Below, piece after piece: positions 43,313 to 54,933 of a stretch of 64,000 nt of DNA. Below the pieces are notes generated by a model. It did not search any database, had not been told where the DNA came from, and saw only the letters and a list, made by a program, of their open reading frames with translations. Each line of letters begins with the position of its first letter. Positions within the stretch are counted from its first letter, which is position 1. The stretch covers positions 15,526,683 to 15,590,682 of the forward strand of contig OZ038468.1 of assembly GCA_964036295.1 (NCBI GenBank). Direction: 5' to 3'. Source of the DNA: Plumapathes pennacea (Eukaryota; Cnidaria; Anthozoa; Antipatharia; Myriopathidae). The position numbers were made by a program, and so were the translations under genes.

Positions 43313-45960
43313 GGGACCAGCAACCTCAGACCCTTGGGGGAATGGGGACCAGCAAGCTCAGGCTCCTTGGGAGAATGGGGACCAACAACCGAGCTGGCCC
43401 AGTACTAAACGGCCGCTATGGCGATGAAATCACTCCGACAAGGACGAATTGGTTTTGCAATTTTCACCACGGGTGCAAGGAGGAAAGTGGTAGGTGCAAA
43501 AGCTCAGGAAGAGAAAAACTATTGAACTGCAAACTCTAAAAAATTGTAGCTTAACTTTTGCTTCTGCCTCTTAACTTTTTTAAAAAACTCCGCCGGAAGC
43601 TGTGTTTCGCCACACAATTAAAAAATACAAAGGGATTCAGTGGAGCGTACAACCGCGCCAGTTTCCGCGGGAAAAAGCTTGCCTGGGCCGCGCATGCACA
43701 GTGTCGTTGTCGCCTCGTTCTCCTGACGAGACCGAGCAGGGCGGGAACTTTGACGACTTCGTTGAAGGAACGTCCATCTTGGATGGAAGGGTGTGAGTTC
43801 GCTGTTGCTTCACAAGATTTTCAAGGTTCCTCAAGTTCGGAATGATTTCCAGCAGAAAAGAAACCTCCAGTTTCCCAACGCCTCTGCTCTCCGGACTCCC
43901 CTCGGCGGGGACATCCACCTCGCTCGCAACTGAAGCGGCCCAAAGCCTCCGGCTCCACGCCTAAACGAAGCCCCCTTTTACAGGTAATTTAGTTTTAGGT
44001 TCTGTCGTTGTTGTTTGTCGTTTCTCCCCGTAACCAACTCGCCTTCTCAGGCCATGTGCGCGTTCAAGTTTCCTTCTCGTGTCACTTATGCAAAACGCAT
44101 TTTTCACTTTGATCACACCTCGTGTTAATTTGTTTGGCCTTCGTTTCTCCCTTGTCGCATGTCCCTTCGTTTCACACTCATGTTATTTCCTGCGTCTTTA
44201 GTTTTTCTATGTACTGGTCTAGCTTATTTCCCCATATATTTTGTTTCCTTTTGCCTTTCGCAATGCTTTTTACATACTTCACTGGCTGTACAACTTCCCC
44301 TGTTTTATGGTCGCTTCGTAGCATTAGTTTGCATCATTTCGTTTTTCCCTTCGTACCTCAATCTTTGATAAATATTTTTTCGCAGTTTTCTCGTTTTGTT
44401 GTTCTCCCAGTCACACCGATTTTTATTTCTTCTGCTGTATTTTCACTTCTCCTTCCGTTGCTGGTATCTTTTACTCTGTTTCGCCTCCCGGTTTTTCCAT
44501 CTTATTCTCATCTATTTCTTTACCTATTGATTTAGGTATTTATGTTTTGTTGGTCATGCTTTATATTGCCTTACACTCTTTGTTGTTCTGTTGGTATCCA
44601 TGTGTCTGTTGGTTGTGCACCCTATTGGGGCTTTTATGTCTTGTGTCCCCAGTGTTGTATCCAGGATTTCAAAACTGGGGGGACCCCCTCTTCCAAAATT
44701 TAGGGGTCCAAATAGGATTTTGTGGGGTCCAACTAATTATTAATATTCATTTTTAATATTAATATTCGTGGCGCATCATTATTCACATTGCTTATTTTTG
44801 TACCAAACAAATAACAAGCCGATAGGACATTTTTTATGTTCCTGCCACATTTTGTTCTCTTTCAAGGAGGTTTTCTTCTAAAAGTATTTTAATGACGTCC
44901 GCCATACGCACAAAACATATTTATGCAAATCTGAACTCAATTCTTTGGGTTATCAAATTTCACCATGCTACGCGAAAAATTGACAGCTTGATTTTCAGTC
45001 GATGTGCAAGACTACAGGTCAATGTTTTAAGATTTGTATGCAGACAGATTTTGACCGTTTGTCATATTAAAAGTGGTGTTGTTGTGATCGATAAAAGGTG
45101 TGCACATCGCGATAAACTGAGCTGCTCGAACAGCCAGTGGTTTACAGTAACATTTGATCGAATATTTTTTCAGTCACACTCGCATTCTAGGATTTAACCC
45201 TAAATTGTACTACTTTTTTCGCGTTGTACGCAACAGAAAACCAAATCACGGAGTGATTTTTTATTCGTGTCATAAGCGAAAGTTGCAACGCGTAAATCGG
45301 GCTTTACCGACGCGCTATCAGTGGTGAAGGATCAGCATCAGGTTTCCACTTAGTGGGTCGCGTTCCGAAAAGAGATGCTTGTCAATTAATTTTTCGAGTG
45401 CGTCCAAGCGGACGCACTTGCTGGAATTTTTTGCGTCCAAATTGAGATTTGTGCGTCCCAGGATGCAATGACGCGCTCTGGATACAACACTGTGTCCCTT
45501 ACCCAGCCTGACACTGGGCAGGCAGTATCCTTGTGATTCACTGCTGTGGAAGTTCTAACTCCTTGAAATTCAAAATTGTGCATTTTTTTATAATTTTGTG
45601 ATACAGTGCATTTCTTTTTTTTTTCTGGTGATTGAAACTGTTTTCCAATTCAGATGAGCAATTTGGTAAACTTGTTTATGTGTAGGTTCTAAATATACTG
45701 TAGCATGATGTGTATAAAATAATAGTTTAAGGTGCCCTAATTAGCATCTTTCTTTTCACTATCAATGTTGTTGTGCTTTATCATAGACAGCAAAAAAATA
45801 TGTAATACAATTCTCCCCTATTATATACTATTTTTGTAAGTACCCACGCTCAATTTTCATCCATTACAATATTATTGTTTTACACTGTTTTCTTACCTCA
45901 TGTTTCCTGTTCTCCCTACTATAATCAGATGTTCTCCTGAGCCATCTGCTGCAGAGTGTT
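43313..45960. other. Intergenic stretch without recognised genes
   Basis: Pyrimidine-rich at 44000-44640, which yields long but non-protein-like frames. A short repeat-like segment at 44650-44760 has paired ggggtcc / ggacccc motifs. Nothing coding can be supported. Confidence 0.4.
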
Positions 45961-45964
45961 CCAG

Positions 45965-46078
45965 GCTGACTTCCTCCAGACTGTTGCGGACAGACTCTTC
46001 TGGGCTGACTTCCTGCAGACTGTTGCGGACAGACTCTTCTGGGCTGACTCCTCCAGACTGTTGTGGACATTCCTCCAG
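45965..46078. repeat. 39-bp tandem repeat, three copies
   Basis: Units start at 45965, 46004 and 46043 (gctgacttcctccagactgt...). The third is shortened. Confidence 0.85.
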
Positions 46079-46223
46079 CATGCTGTTCCAGGCTCTCTTA
46101 TTATCATCCATTTTTCTCTTTCTAACTATCTGTTCTTCTTCTAAGTCCCCTCAAGTCCCTCGTCCCCTGTATGATCATTGTGTGCCTTCCATCAACCCGA
46201 TGATGACCATCATTCAACTCTGC

Positions 46224-46797
46224 TGAAGGAGGAAGGGTGCAGATGAATGTTAGCAAAGGGATAGGCAGGAAGAGGTTTGAAACAGGACTCTAAGGAGACC
46301 GTGGGCGCATTGTTTTCCCTCTGGTGAGTTGTAGGAGTTAGGTGGGAGAGTTAGGACTAGAATGGGGAGAATTGGCCAAAGCAGTGGTACGCATTTCAAT
46401 CCTCAAAATGAGAAGAATGGGCAGGTGACTCGAGACTGGTCGGCTTACAGGCAACATAGACCTCAACGACATTGATGGCACCTCTGTTTGAGGGGTCTCT
46501 GCCGCCAAGTCGCATTTGCTTGTACTCCGGATGGAGGGTGCCATCCTCTACAAAGGACTACTTGCAGCTCCAGATCTCGTCGCCGAGGGGTGGTCCACCC
46601 ATTTAACTTGTCGAGAGGGTTGTTATGCGTACCACTGCTTTGGCCAATTCTCCCCATTCTAGCCCTAACTCTCTCATCTTACTCCTACAATTCATCAGAG
46701 GGGAGGCAATGCACCCACGGCCCCCTCAGGGCCCTGTTTTGACTCTCTTCCTGTCTATCTCCTCGCTGATATTCATCTGCATTCTTCCTCCTTCAGT
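46224..46797. repeat. Large foldback element
   Basis: 46224-46392 and 46624-46797 are inverted copies with moderate divergence; for example gaattggccaaagcagtggt (left) pairs with accactgctttggccaattc (right). The loop is about 230 bases. No transposase frame. Confidence 0.8.
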
Positions 46798-46982
46798 GGG
46801 GTTGGCTGTTGGTCGGAGGGTAGGTGGATAGGGACTGGATTGTACAGGTGATTTGGGAGGGATGGGATTTGAGGGGAGGGGTGGGAGAGGGGGCCTGGGA
46901 TGACCGTGAACGTGGTTGTGCAACTGTCACCTCCCTTGGTGTACTTCCACCATCCCAGGTTCCCTCCCCCGACAGGATGCCC

Positions 46983-47075
46983 CATTCCTAACCCATAACC
47001 CATAACCATAACCCTAACTAACCGTAATGCTGACCCTAACACTACTTGACCCTAACCATGGCGCCATAACCTAAC
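46983..47075. repeat. Degenerate telomere-like CCCTAA repeats
   Basis: Irregular units of taaccctaac and ataaccc. They resemble the animal telomere repeat read as CCCTAA but are imperfect and short. Probably an interstitial relic or chance enrichment next to the foldback element. Confidence 0.4.
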
Positions 47076-47084
47076 CCAACACAC

Positions 47085-47515
47085 CCAATGATTAAAATTT
47101 ATTTATTTTATTTTATTTCATTTATTTCATTTATTTATTTTATTCTTTAATGTATGAATAAAGGAATAAAGAATAACAAGTAAAGAAATGAACAAAAGAA
47201 TAAACGATAAAATAAACAAAAGAAAAAATGAATAATTAAATAATGTATAAGTGAATGAATTGATTTATTCAAATCCAAATTTCAAATTACCATACACCCA
47301 TAATTCCATTGGGCCAGTCAGAATTGATTTATTCATTCATGCATGCATTTATTTAATTATTCATTTATTCATATAATGAATAAATGAATTTATTAAATGA
47401 ATTGATTAATTATTCATATAATGAATACATGAATTGATTAAATGAATTGATTAATTATTCATATAATGAATAAATGAATTACTAAATTCAATAAATTGAA
47501 GGAATGAATAAATAA
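47085..47515. repeat. AT-rich tandem repeats
   Basis: tttattta-type repeats on the left, then three units of about 55 bases (ttcatataatgaataaatga...) at 47370-47480. Confidence 0.7.
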
Positions 47516-47715
47516 GGGACAAGTTCCCAAAAGAGAGAATTTCTATTTAAACAGAGACGCTGTTGAAAGCTGTGTTGGCCTTGCCCTTCAGATGATGGTT
47601 GAAGTAAAGAAAGGAACTTGTGGAAGGAAGGTAAGTCTAAATTTCAAACTACTGTCACCCAAAATTTGCATCTTCAGCATGCTTTGGGGCCAGGCAGAAT
47701 ATTGGGCATGGCCCA

Positions 47716-48029
47716 AGGGTGAGGGGGGGGGGGGGGGGAGTGATACTCCCATATAGGTATGTGCCACCCCAAAGGGTATCATTTTCAGCATTTTAGTCTG
47801 AAATAGGGTATCAATTTTAACCTTTAGTCTGGAATAGGTTGGAGACTTGTTATTTGGTCTGAAATAGGGATGAAAATTGCAAATTTTGGTCTGAAATAGG
47901 GCTGAAAATCGCATTTTTTGGTCTGAAATATGGTCAAAAATTACAAATTATGATCTGAAATAGGGTATAGGTTTTCAGTCCCAGGCGGCACACCCCCACC
48001 CAAAATTTTGAGGAGTACGCCCTCACCCT
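47716..48029. mobile_element. G-rich MITE, copy 2
   Basis: Ends gggtgaggg / ccctcaccc, subterminal tactcccatataggtatgtg and gaggagtac, and several gtctgaaatagggt units inside. Same family as 35760 and 51194. No clear target duplication. Confidence 0.75.
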
Positions 48030-48278
48030 CATTGAATAAAAAAGAAAAAATCAGGGGGGTTGAGTTGTGAACTAAGTCACTTTCAGAGTTGGTAGGCCTG
48101 TTTGCTGAGGACTATAATAGATCTCTGATAGATTTGATAGATTGTTAATGCATGCTGAGAAGGGTGGTACCCATGGGGCTGTTAAATTTCTGTTGAGGTC
48201 TTTGCACGTACCCCACATAGTTTGAATACCAGTGTATCCATAAAATCCACTTGACTAGTCCATTATTTTATTCCACAG

Positions 48279-48356
48279 CCTTCAGAGTTTTTCAAGCAGT
48301 AATTTCCTGAGCACAAGGCTGCAGTGACTTCCTACTTTCCTGGAGTTTTGTATCAG
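48279..48356 (+). pseudogene. Decayed duplicate of the exon at 48480
   Basis: Same acceptor (ttccacag), same middle (aaggctgcagtgac) and same donor region (tatcaggtgggtga) as the exon at 48480-48570, but with an in-frame TAA after PSEFFKQ and a small deletion. A dead exon copy about 200 bp upstream. Confidence 0.6.
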
Positions 48357-48479
48357 GTGGGTGATGTTAATCATGAAAATATCTCATGTGCCAAGTTTTG
48401 AAGTTGTACATAGTTTGTTATATACCAAGATGTACCTCACAAAAATTCACTTGACTTAGTCTACTATGTTATTCCACAG

Positions 48480-49420
48480 ACTTCAGAGTGTTTAAAACAG
48501 TTGTTTACTTGGCATAATTTATTTGACAAGGCTGCAGTGATGTCCTACTTTCCAGGAGTTTTTGTATCAGGTGGGTGATATTTATAATTGAAACAAAATT
48601 AACTACAAGATCACATCTGGTAGAAAAAATAAACAAATTGCTAATATTCAGTGATCAGTCCATGTCCCAAATCTCATTTTTGAAAGTTTAAGTGAGTTCT
48701 TCAGGTTTCTATTACTGGTAATGTATTTTGTTTTTGTATTTTGTATTTTGTTTGTTGTTGTTGTTGAAAGGCAGATCCCAGGATTTGCACTGGGCTTTTG
48801 AGGTGGAATTAGGCTGGCTCACCTTCCAGTACATCTTGGTAAAGAGCAAGTACAAGCTTGGGAGTGTGGACAAGTGCATATTTACCCCCCTGCATTCTAC
48901 TAGCTGGGATTGTCATACTGTGCACTGTGATCATGTTTCCAGGTAAATTAGACTTTGTTAGTTTCACATAAACTGTACAGTTCAGTTAGTTATATATCAT
49001 AGAGAAGCAACAAACAGACAGATGAAAAAAACACGAGGAAAAGTAATAAATTGTAAAATTAATTCAAAAAACAAGAGGAAGGCAATTGTTTGATATTTTG
49101 CATATCATAGCCATAGATGGTCATATATTTTGATATTTGGTTGCAATGTATAATATGTATGCATAAACAACATAGCTAGTGTGAGTAATATTATGTACAA
49201 AAAGTTGTTTGAGGTACAGTAACCTAATAAGGAAAACTTTAGAAGTTAACTGTTAGTGTGAGAAAGTTTTCTAAATTTGATGTTTGTGCCTTAATGCAAT
49301 GTCCGTCATCCCCCTTTTAGGGAGCTTTGTGCAAGAATGGAAAGACAAAATGCATTTACACTGTCAGACAGCCACAAGACAAGAACTACTTCTGATCACC
49401 AACTTGAGCCAAGGCATTAA
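48480..49420 (+). CDS. Unrecognised gene, last three exons
   Basis: Exons 48480-48570, 48771-48942 and 49321-49420 join in phase and end with TAA. They read TSECLKQLFTWHNLFDKAAV then MSYFPGVFVSGRSQDLHWAF, LVKSKYKLGSVDKCIFTPLH, STSWDCHTVHCDHVSRELCA and RMERQNAFTLSDSH. The His/Cys content of the middle exon (CHTVHCDH) could bind metal, but I recognise no family. Earlier exons were not found. It may belong to a transposon-derived gene, given the repeat-rich setting. Confidence 0.35.
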
Positions 49421-50344
49421 GCTGTATTGTCTTATGATGAAGAAGAAACCAATGAGCAATGTGAAAAGACTGGAAACAATATTGCTTTCTTGTGTGGAGA
49501 ATAATACAATCAGTGTTTTTGCTCTTTATTGACCAAGATTGCTGCTGTTTAGTGAACTTGTATTTGACCACTTTTTCAGAAAGGGTACCAAATGCAAAGT
49601 CAATTTGAGCAATCACTTGATTACTTGTATGGTCATTGGAAAACAGCTCTATGCTTATGATCATTTAGATGAATAATTCTTGTTGCTTTGCTTGACATTT
49701 TTAGAAAACTTTACATTTAGAGATTTTTTAGATATAATTCAATTATCGACCTAAATTTTGTGAAATTGACAGCACTATTGCTGTATTGTATCTAAATTCC
49801 TGCAAATGTTGGCAATTTACATGTATATAAAAAGAAGTCTTGTTCCAGGATGTAAAATATACAAAGATTAACTTATTATTATCATTTTATTATATACCAA
49901 TGATGGTGAATAATAAATTAGTGAATGCATGTGGCTGGTGATGGTGAATGATGCCTTACTGTGATGCTAGTTTCTGTTTAACATTTCAAAAAACTTTTAC
50001 TTTGAGAATATCGAGTGACATCCCCTTTCTGTTTGTTGGGCAGAAAATTCTAGACTTGAATCTCTTCCCCAAATCTATAGTAGTTTAAATATACTGATCC
50101 TGCACATTCATGCTCGTGTTTTTTACCGCTGATTGTTTGCGGCTGCAAAATGCGTTCGTCTGTTGCGGAATTATCCATGGGAAAATCCACCGAAACTAAA
50201 ATCACCAACCCATGCGCAGACGTTTTGCCGCGGTGTTTCCATATATAGGACCCTGGCCTGAAGTCCATCGCGCCAGGAAGCCTGAGAACCATTGTGGAGG
50301 TAACCGCAGACCAGCAATTCGCGGTCGTAGTGTAGTTTCAAAAA

Positions 50345-50391
50345 ATGGCGGACGAACGGTGGCCATCACTGGGCCGAAAAGGATCCGTATT
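50345..50391 (+). CDS. Possible first coding exon (MADERWPSLGRKGSV)
   Basis: Start context aaaaaatggcgg, fifteen codons, then the donor GTAAGT in phase 2. It is the nearest candidate 5' exon for the TLDc gene, but the first TLDc exon found needs phase 1, so at least one linking exon would be missing. A further open stretch at 50572-50706 (SPRTLWSHDNTHTFIQS...) follows an AG but is not phase-compatible with this exon. Confidence 0.35.
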
Positions 50392-51193
50392 GTAAGTACA
50401 TAATAAGTGCCGGCAAAGCTCCGAAAAGAACTCCACGTTTGTTATCTTCACTGAGGAACAGAATGAGGTTAGCAAAGGCGACTGGACGCAAACCTTAAGC
50501 AAAATCAGAATCAGGGAAAGTTGAACGGGGAAATTGAGGTCAGTATACATGTTTTCTTTCCCGTCTCTCAGTCTCCTCGCACTCTTTGGTCACACGACAA
50601 CACTCATACATTTATCCAATCAACTTTAAGCGACCTGCTAACCTTAGACAGAATTAAACGCCTCGTGAACCAGATCGATTCCTTTCGAACGGTGACGTAC
50701 GAATAATTCAGTTATGCAGGGGGTGGGGGTGGGGTGGAGGATTGTTATCGTTATTTAAAAAGAAAATAGTTCAATATCCCTCTTCAGAATCTAAAGTATT
50801 TTTGGATTCACTTAAATTCAAATTGGCACACAAACTGTAGATGGTTTTTGTGCCTCCCTAAACCAATGTCATTTTAAACCTTGGACCAAGAATTTCTTTT
50901 TTGTTTCAACCTCGTTGTATTTTCACATCCTTCTGAAAAGCAGTGGTTCAATTGGTTGATAAGAAACATTAAAGTCCAAAGCATTACCAAATGTGGTCTT
51001 TCAAAATTGTGGGGGAGGGGCAAGGTGTATTACTTACAAGGTAGAGGAGTTTTGGGATCCCAAACACAAAAAGGGTCTTTATGTATACAGTTACTTTTTT
51101 TGTCGATAATTCACCACATAAGGTGCTGGTATAACACTTTCTGAGCCTTATGCAAATTTTCTATTTCTGGCTTTCAGATCTAAGTGCACCAGC

Positions 51194-51444
51194 CCTGGGG
51201 GAATACTTCTATATATAAGCCATATAGGTATGTGTCGCCCCAGAGGGTATCATTTTCAGCATTTCAGTCTGAAATAGGGTATCGATTTTCGGCCTTTAGT
51301 CTGGAATAGCGTTGAAGATTATGATATTTGGTCTGAAATAAGGTTAAAAATTACACATTTTGGTCTGAAATAGGGTAAGGGTTTTCAGTCCCGGGCGACA
51401 CACTCCCACCTAAAATTTTAAGGTTTACCCCCCTCCCTCCGGAG
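51194..51444. mobile_element. G-rich MITE with 8-bp target duplication, copy 3
   Basis: Flanked by gcaccagc at 51186-51193 and 51445-51452. Starts cctggggga and contains gtctgaaatagggta units. It lies at a different point of the duplicated segment from the copy at 35760, so it inserted independently. Confidence 0.8.
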
Positions 51445-52170
51445 GCACCAGCATGTGCTCATCAAAGTTTATATTAGAGTGTTTGTAGAAAGTGTGCAAA
51501 TTCCAGAGAGTATAATTCATGATACACATCGTGTTAACATGTGTTGGTCCGTGTATTTGTCGGATTGATAAGATTATTTAAACATGCCAGGAATAACACA
51601 AGCTAATTTCTAATCAAAGGACATCACGAATTGTGCAAGGACTAATCCTTGGTACACATGTTGACAGGCAGAAAGCCTCTTTGATACTGACCACAGGTAG
51701 CACTGAGATCACGGAATGCAAAGCGAAGTGCTCTGGGAGTAGGAGCGAGTTTAATGTAACGTCTTTACGTTATTAGGAGGCAAAACACCACATAGTGATC
51801 AGGGGGAACTGTGTGGTATGAGTTTAATACTGACACTCGTATTGTTCACTTCCATCTTTCTAATGGCCGCTTTTATCTGGTCTGGTAAATGCATTAAATC
51901 AATAGTCTCCGCTTCAAGGGGGTAAGACATGCCGCAGTGTAAACGTCGTTTTGACAGAAAGAACCGGCACCACATGAAACGGAGATCGGAATGCTTCCCG
52001 CACAGTCGATGAAACAACCGCCTCGTTTTCAGCCAGAAAACCGTTGGTACAAATCAGTCTGAGAACTATCACGTGCCTTAGTCTTAAACAATTAAATACA
52101 CAGGAAACAGAGGTAGTAGAACTAAATCGGTCAAATTGTTGACCAAACATGGCCCACCTGCTTTAGGAAG

Positions 52171-54933
52171 CCGTACACGACGATTCTGAAATTATCGAGA
52201 AGACAAATACCGAAACATGAGCCTGGTGAAAATATTCTAAATATGTTGTAAAACGATACTAACTAGCAGTCAGGTTACTGAGGTCTTTACTGGAGCTCGG
52301 TGCGTGAAATTTAGAGAAAGGAACTCATTTGTCTTTGTTGATTGGCGTCTATAAGTTGACTTGTAAAAACGCCTGCAGCTACGAAAGGATCAAACTCAAT
52401 CAAATTTTCTTCTTTTTTTTTTTTTTTTTTTTTTGCAAATGATTCTAAAAGTGGGAGGGAAAGTTTGTCAACTTTCCCTGTTGCTATGTTTATGCTGTTG
52501 ATGGACCATGGACGCCAACCGAACTAGTATATGCGGATTCTTCAAAATATTGTAAAATTGCATGTGAACAATTCATGCAAAGGTCAGAAAGAGTACATAG
52601 ACTAGCAACTGGAATAGCACACCTTGGGATTTTGAGGGCTTATCTGGTGAATACGTATAATTGAGCTAACTGGATTGCTGACTACCAGTAGTATCTGAAA
52701 TAACGGCGGGTCTTGCTGGGGCAGGCATTTCACTTTGTCATCGTATTCACGAAATTGTCTGTCAAAATTTTTCCAAAATTTTCACCACCCCGCGATCTTC
52801 ACCAATTCCACTCTTGAAACAGCTGGAATTGTCCTCTAAATCTGATTACTTGGCCTCCCGCTCTCCCGCTTGATACTCACCTTGGAACAAAAACAAAAAC
52901 CAGTCAAAAGCAATTCACTTATGTTTTGCAGGGATTTTCTAATGCAAATGAACAAATTCCATTGTGTGAGCTAATTTGCATTGAGTTCGACTCATGTGAA
53001 GTTCGACGTTTGACTCGGGCCTAAAAAATGCAATGAATGAAAATTCAACATTTTCTGCGGCCTCAGCAAAGAGGATGACATTAACCCTGTAACGGTTACT
53101 ACAATAAGCGTGTAACGATTACTCGTTTAATAAATATGTTCTGAGAAAAGTAAATGTTAGTGTTCACATGCAGATGCTCATGTTTTTGCGCGACACATAG
53201 GAACGCAAAAACCTCAACCCTCAAAATCAAGAAACAAAAGCTACGGTAGACCGGTGCTGATGAAAAGAACGCAGTCCAACTTACGCCAGATTTCTTCCTT
53301 TGCTATTTCTCCATATCACCAAGTTATTGCTCGGATTGTTTGCACACGATAGCTTTTTTCTTGCATTTTCTTATATTACTTTATCAGATCAGGTGGTCAT
53401 GTTAAAACATTGGCCGGTCTACAAACGATTTACACTAAACAAGGTTACACATGATTCAGTGCCTCGCATCTAATCCTCTAAAAGAGTTCTATGGAGCGCA
53501 GTTTATAAGCTCCGCGGAGTAAATCTTCAACCACGTTGTTCAATGATAGGAAAGGTTTCCAAGCTACTTTTTTGGTTCATGCGGACAGTCATGGAATCAT
53601 TCTAAGATCACTCCAAGAATCTTTCCAAAACGGTGTTATACCTCTCAGTTGTGAGTGGCAGTAACTTTCTGCCTCTCCCCACCCCTCTGGGTCTGGACGT
53701 GCTGAAGAGAACCTCCAAAAGCATTTTTCTGCATCCTTCCGCTGTGATCAGTATGCGTTTAGGAGACGGATTAACACAAAACTCGAGGCTAATGAATTTT
53801 CAGCCGGCATGTTCCACATGGCATCTCCCCCTTAATTCAAACTGCACGAGATCAATTTTGTGAGGCGTCAGACAATCTGGCTATAGATGGCGGTTGACAC
53901 GCGACCTCACGCCACCTCTCCTTTTATAGTCCACCACTCGATCCTGACCTTGGAAGGGGAAACGCGCTTAGTTTTGTGGTAAAACATTACCACGCAAGCA
54001 AAATGTTGCAGGCTTGGGGCCCGTTCGCAATAATCTGGATAGTTATAATATCTAAACATCGCGAAGAAGATGTCAGCTCCTTTAAACTCCGATAACGAAT
54101 TACACAATATTTGTTGTCGACAAAAAGTGCCGTTTACTCTTGAAAAGCTGTGTTGTAAATGTCGGCATTATTTTCGTTAAGTTCCATAAGTGCGAACGCG
54201 CTCTTAAAAGTAATGTGTGTATCTTGCACAATTCAGTCTATTATAAATTCGCCTGCAGTTTTCGATCAAAAGGGGTAAATGTACAAGCTAAACTTTTCCT
54301 GCAAAGAAAATAGGCTGCAAGTTTTATGAGAATCGTATATTTTGGAACTTATTATTATGTATTTTGCTGTGAGTCTCCTAAACAATGGAACATTATATTT
54401 TTCCTTTTTTCAAAAAAATTCACGCTTCAAGCTAAATCCCTCATAAGCTCCGCGAAGCGTTGAAATCACAACCATAACTAGAGAGACAGTCAGTTATTAC
54501 GGTGAGAGTAACGTACTCGAAAAAAGAAGTACGTGAAATATTAGAATAAGAACGACACAGTCGATATTGTGCTCCCAAAAGGTTCGACCCGTAAACTGAG
54601 CTAAGAGAGAGATTATCTGTAGGAAGACGAATATGCGAGAAACAGCGACATTTTTTGCAAAGTATACAGCCAATGGATGAGGAGACTGAGATGCAATTGT
54701 TTTTTTTTTCTTTGTAATGTGTTTTGAAAGAAACCGCAAGTTAAAAAACGAGAAAAGAAAAACTATGAGTGTAGGGAGGGTACAACTGCATTTCTTTCAC
54801 TATATATTAATGTATAAAAAAATGTTCTTATCAATCAGTAGATTAGTACTGATCGCACATTTTGAACCAGGAAAAAAAGGTGTGCAATACTGATACTAAT
54901 ACTCATTCTGATAGCCGGATTTTTTTTTACCAG
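52171..54933. other. Stretch upstream of the TLDc exons without recognised exons
   Basis: AT-rich, with a 20-base T run near 52411. Any missing 5' TLDc exons should lie here or further left. No defensible exon was found. Confidence 0.4.

Larger units (their letters stand above)
50230..52170 (+). repeat. Duplicated segment, copy 2 (partner 35517-36610)
   Basis: Longer copy of the segment at 35517, with the same markers in order. It contains the intact possible first exon at 50345 and an independently inserted G-rich MITE. Confidence 0.7.

Noticed and set aside
43129-43323. Repeat protein IPTFLSR on the minus strand
   Set aside because: Product of the 21-bp minisatellite; no start context or splice sites.
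44122-44535. 137-codon hydrophobic frame
   Set aside because: Low-complexity T/C-rich sequence; no splice sites, and no recognisable protein family.
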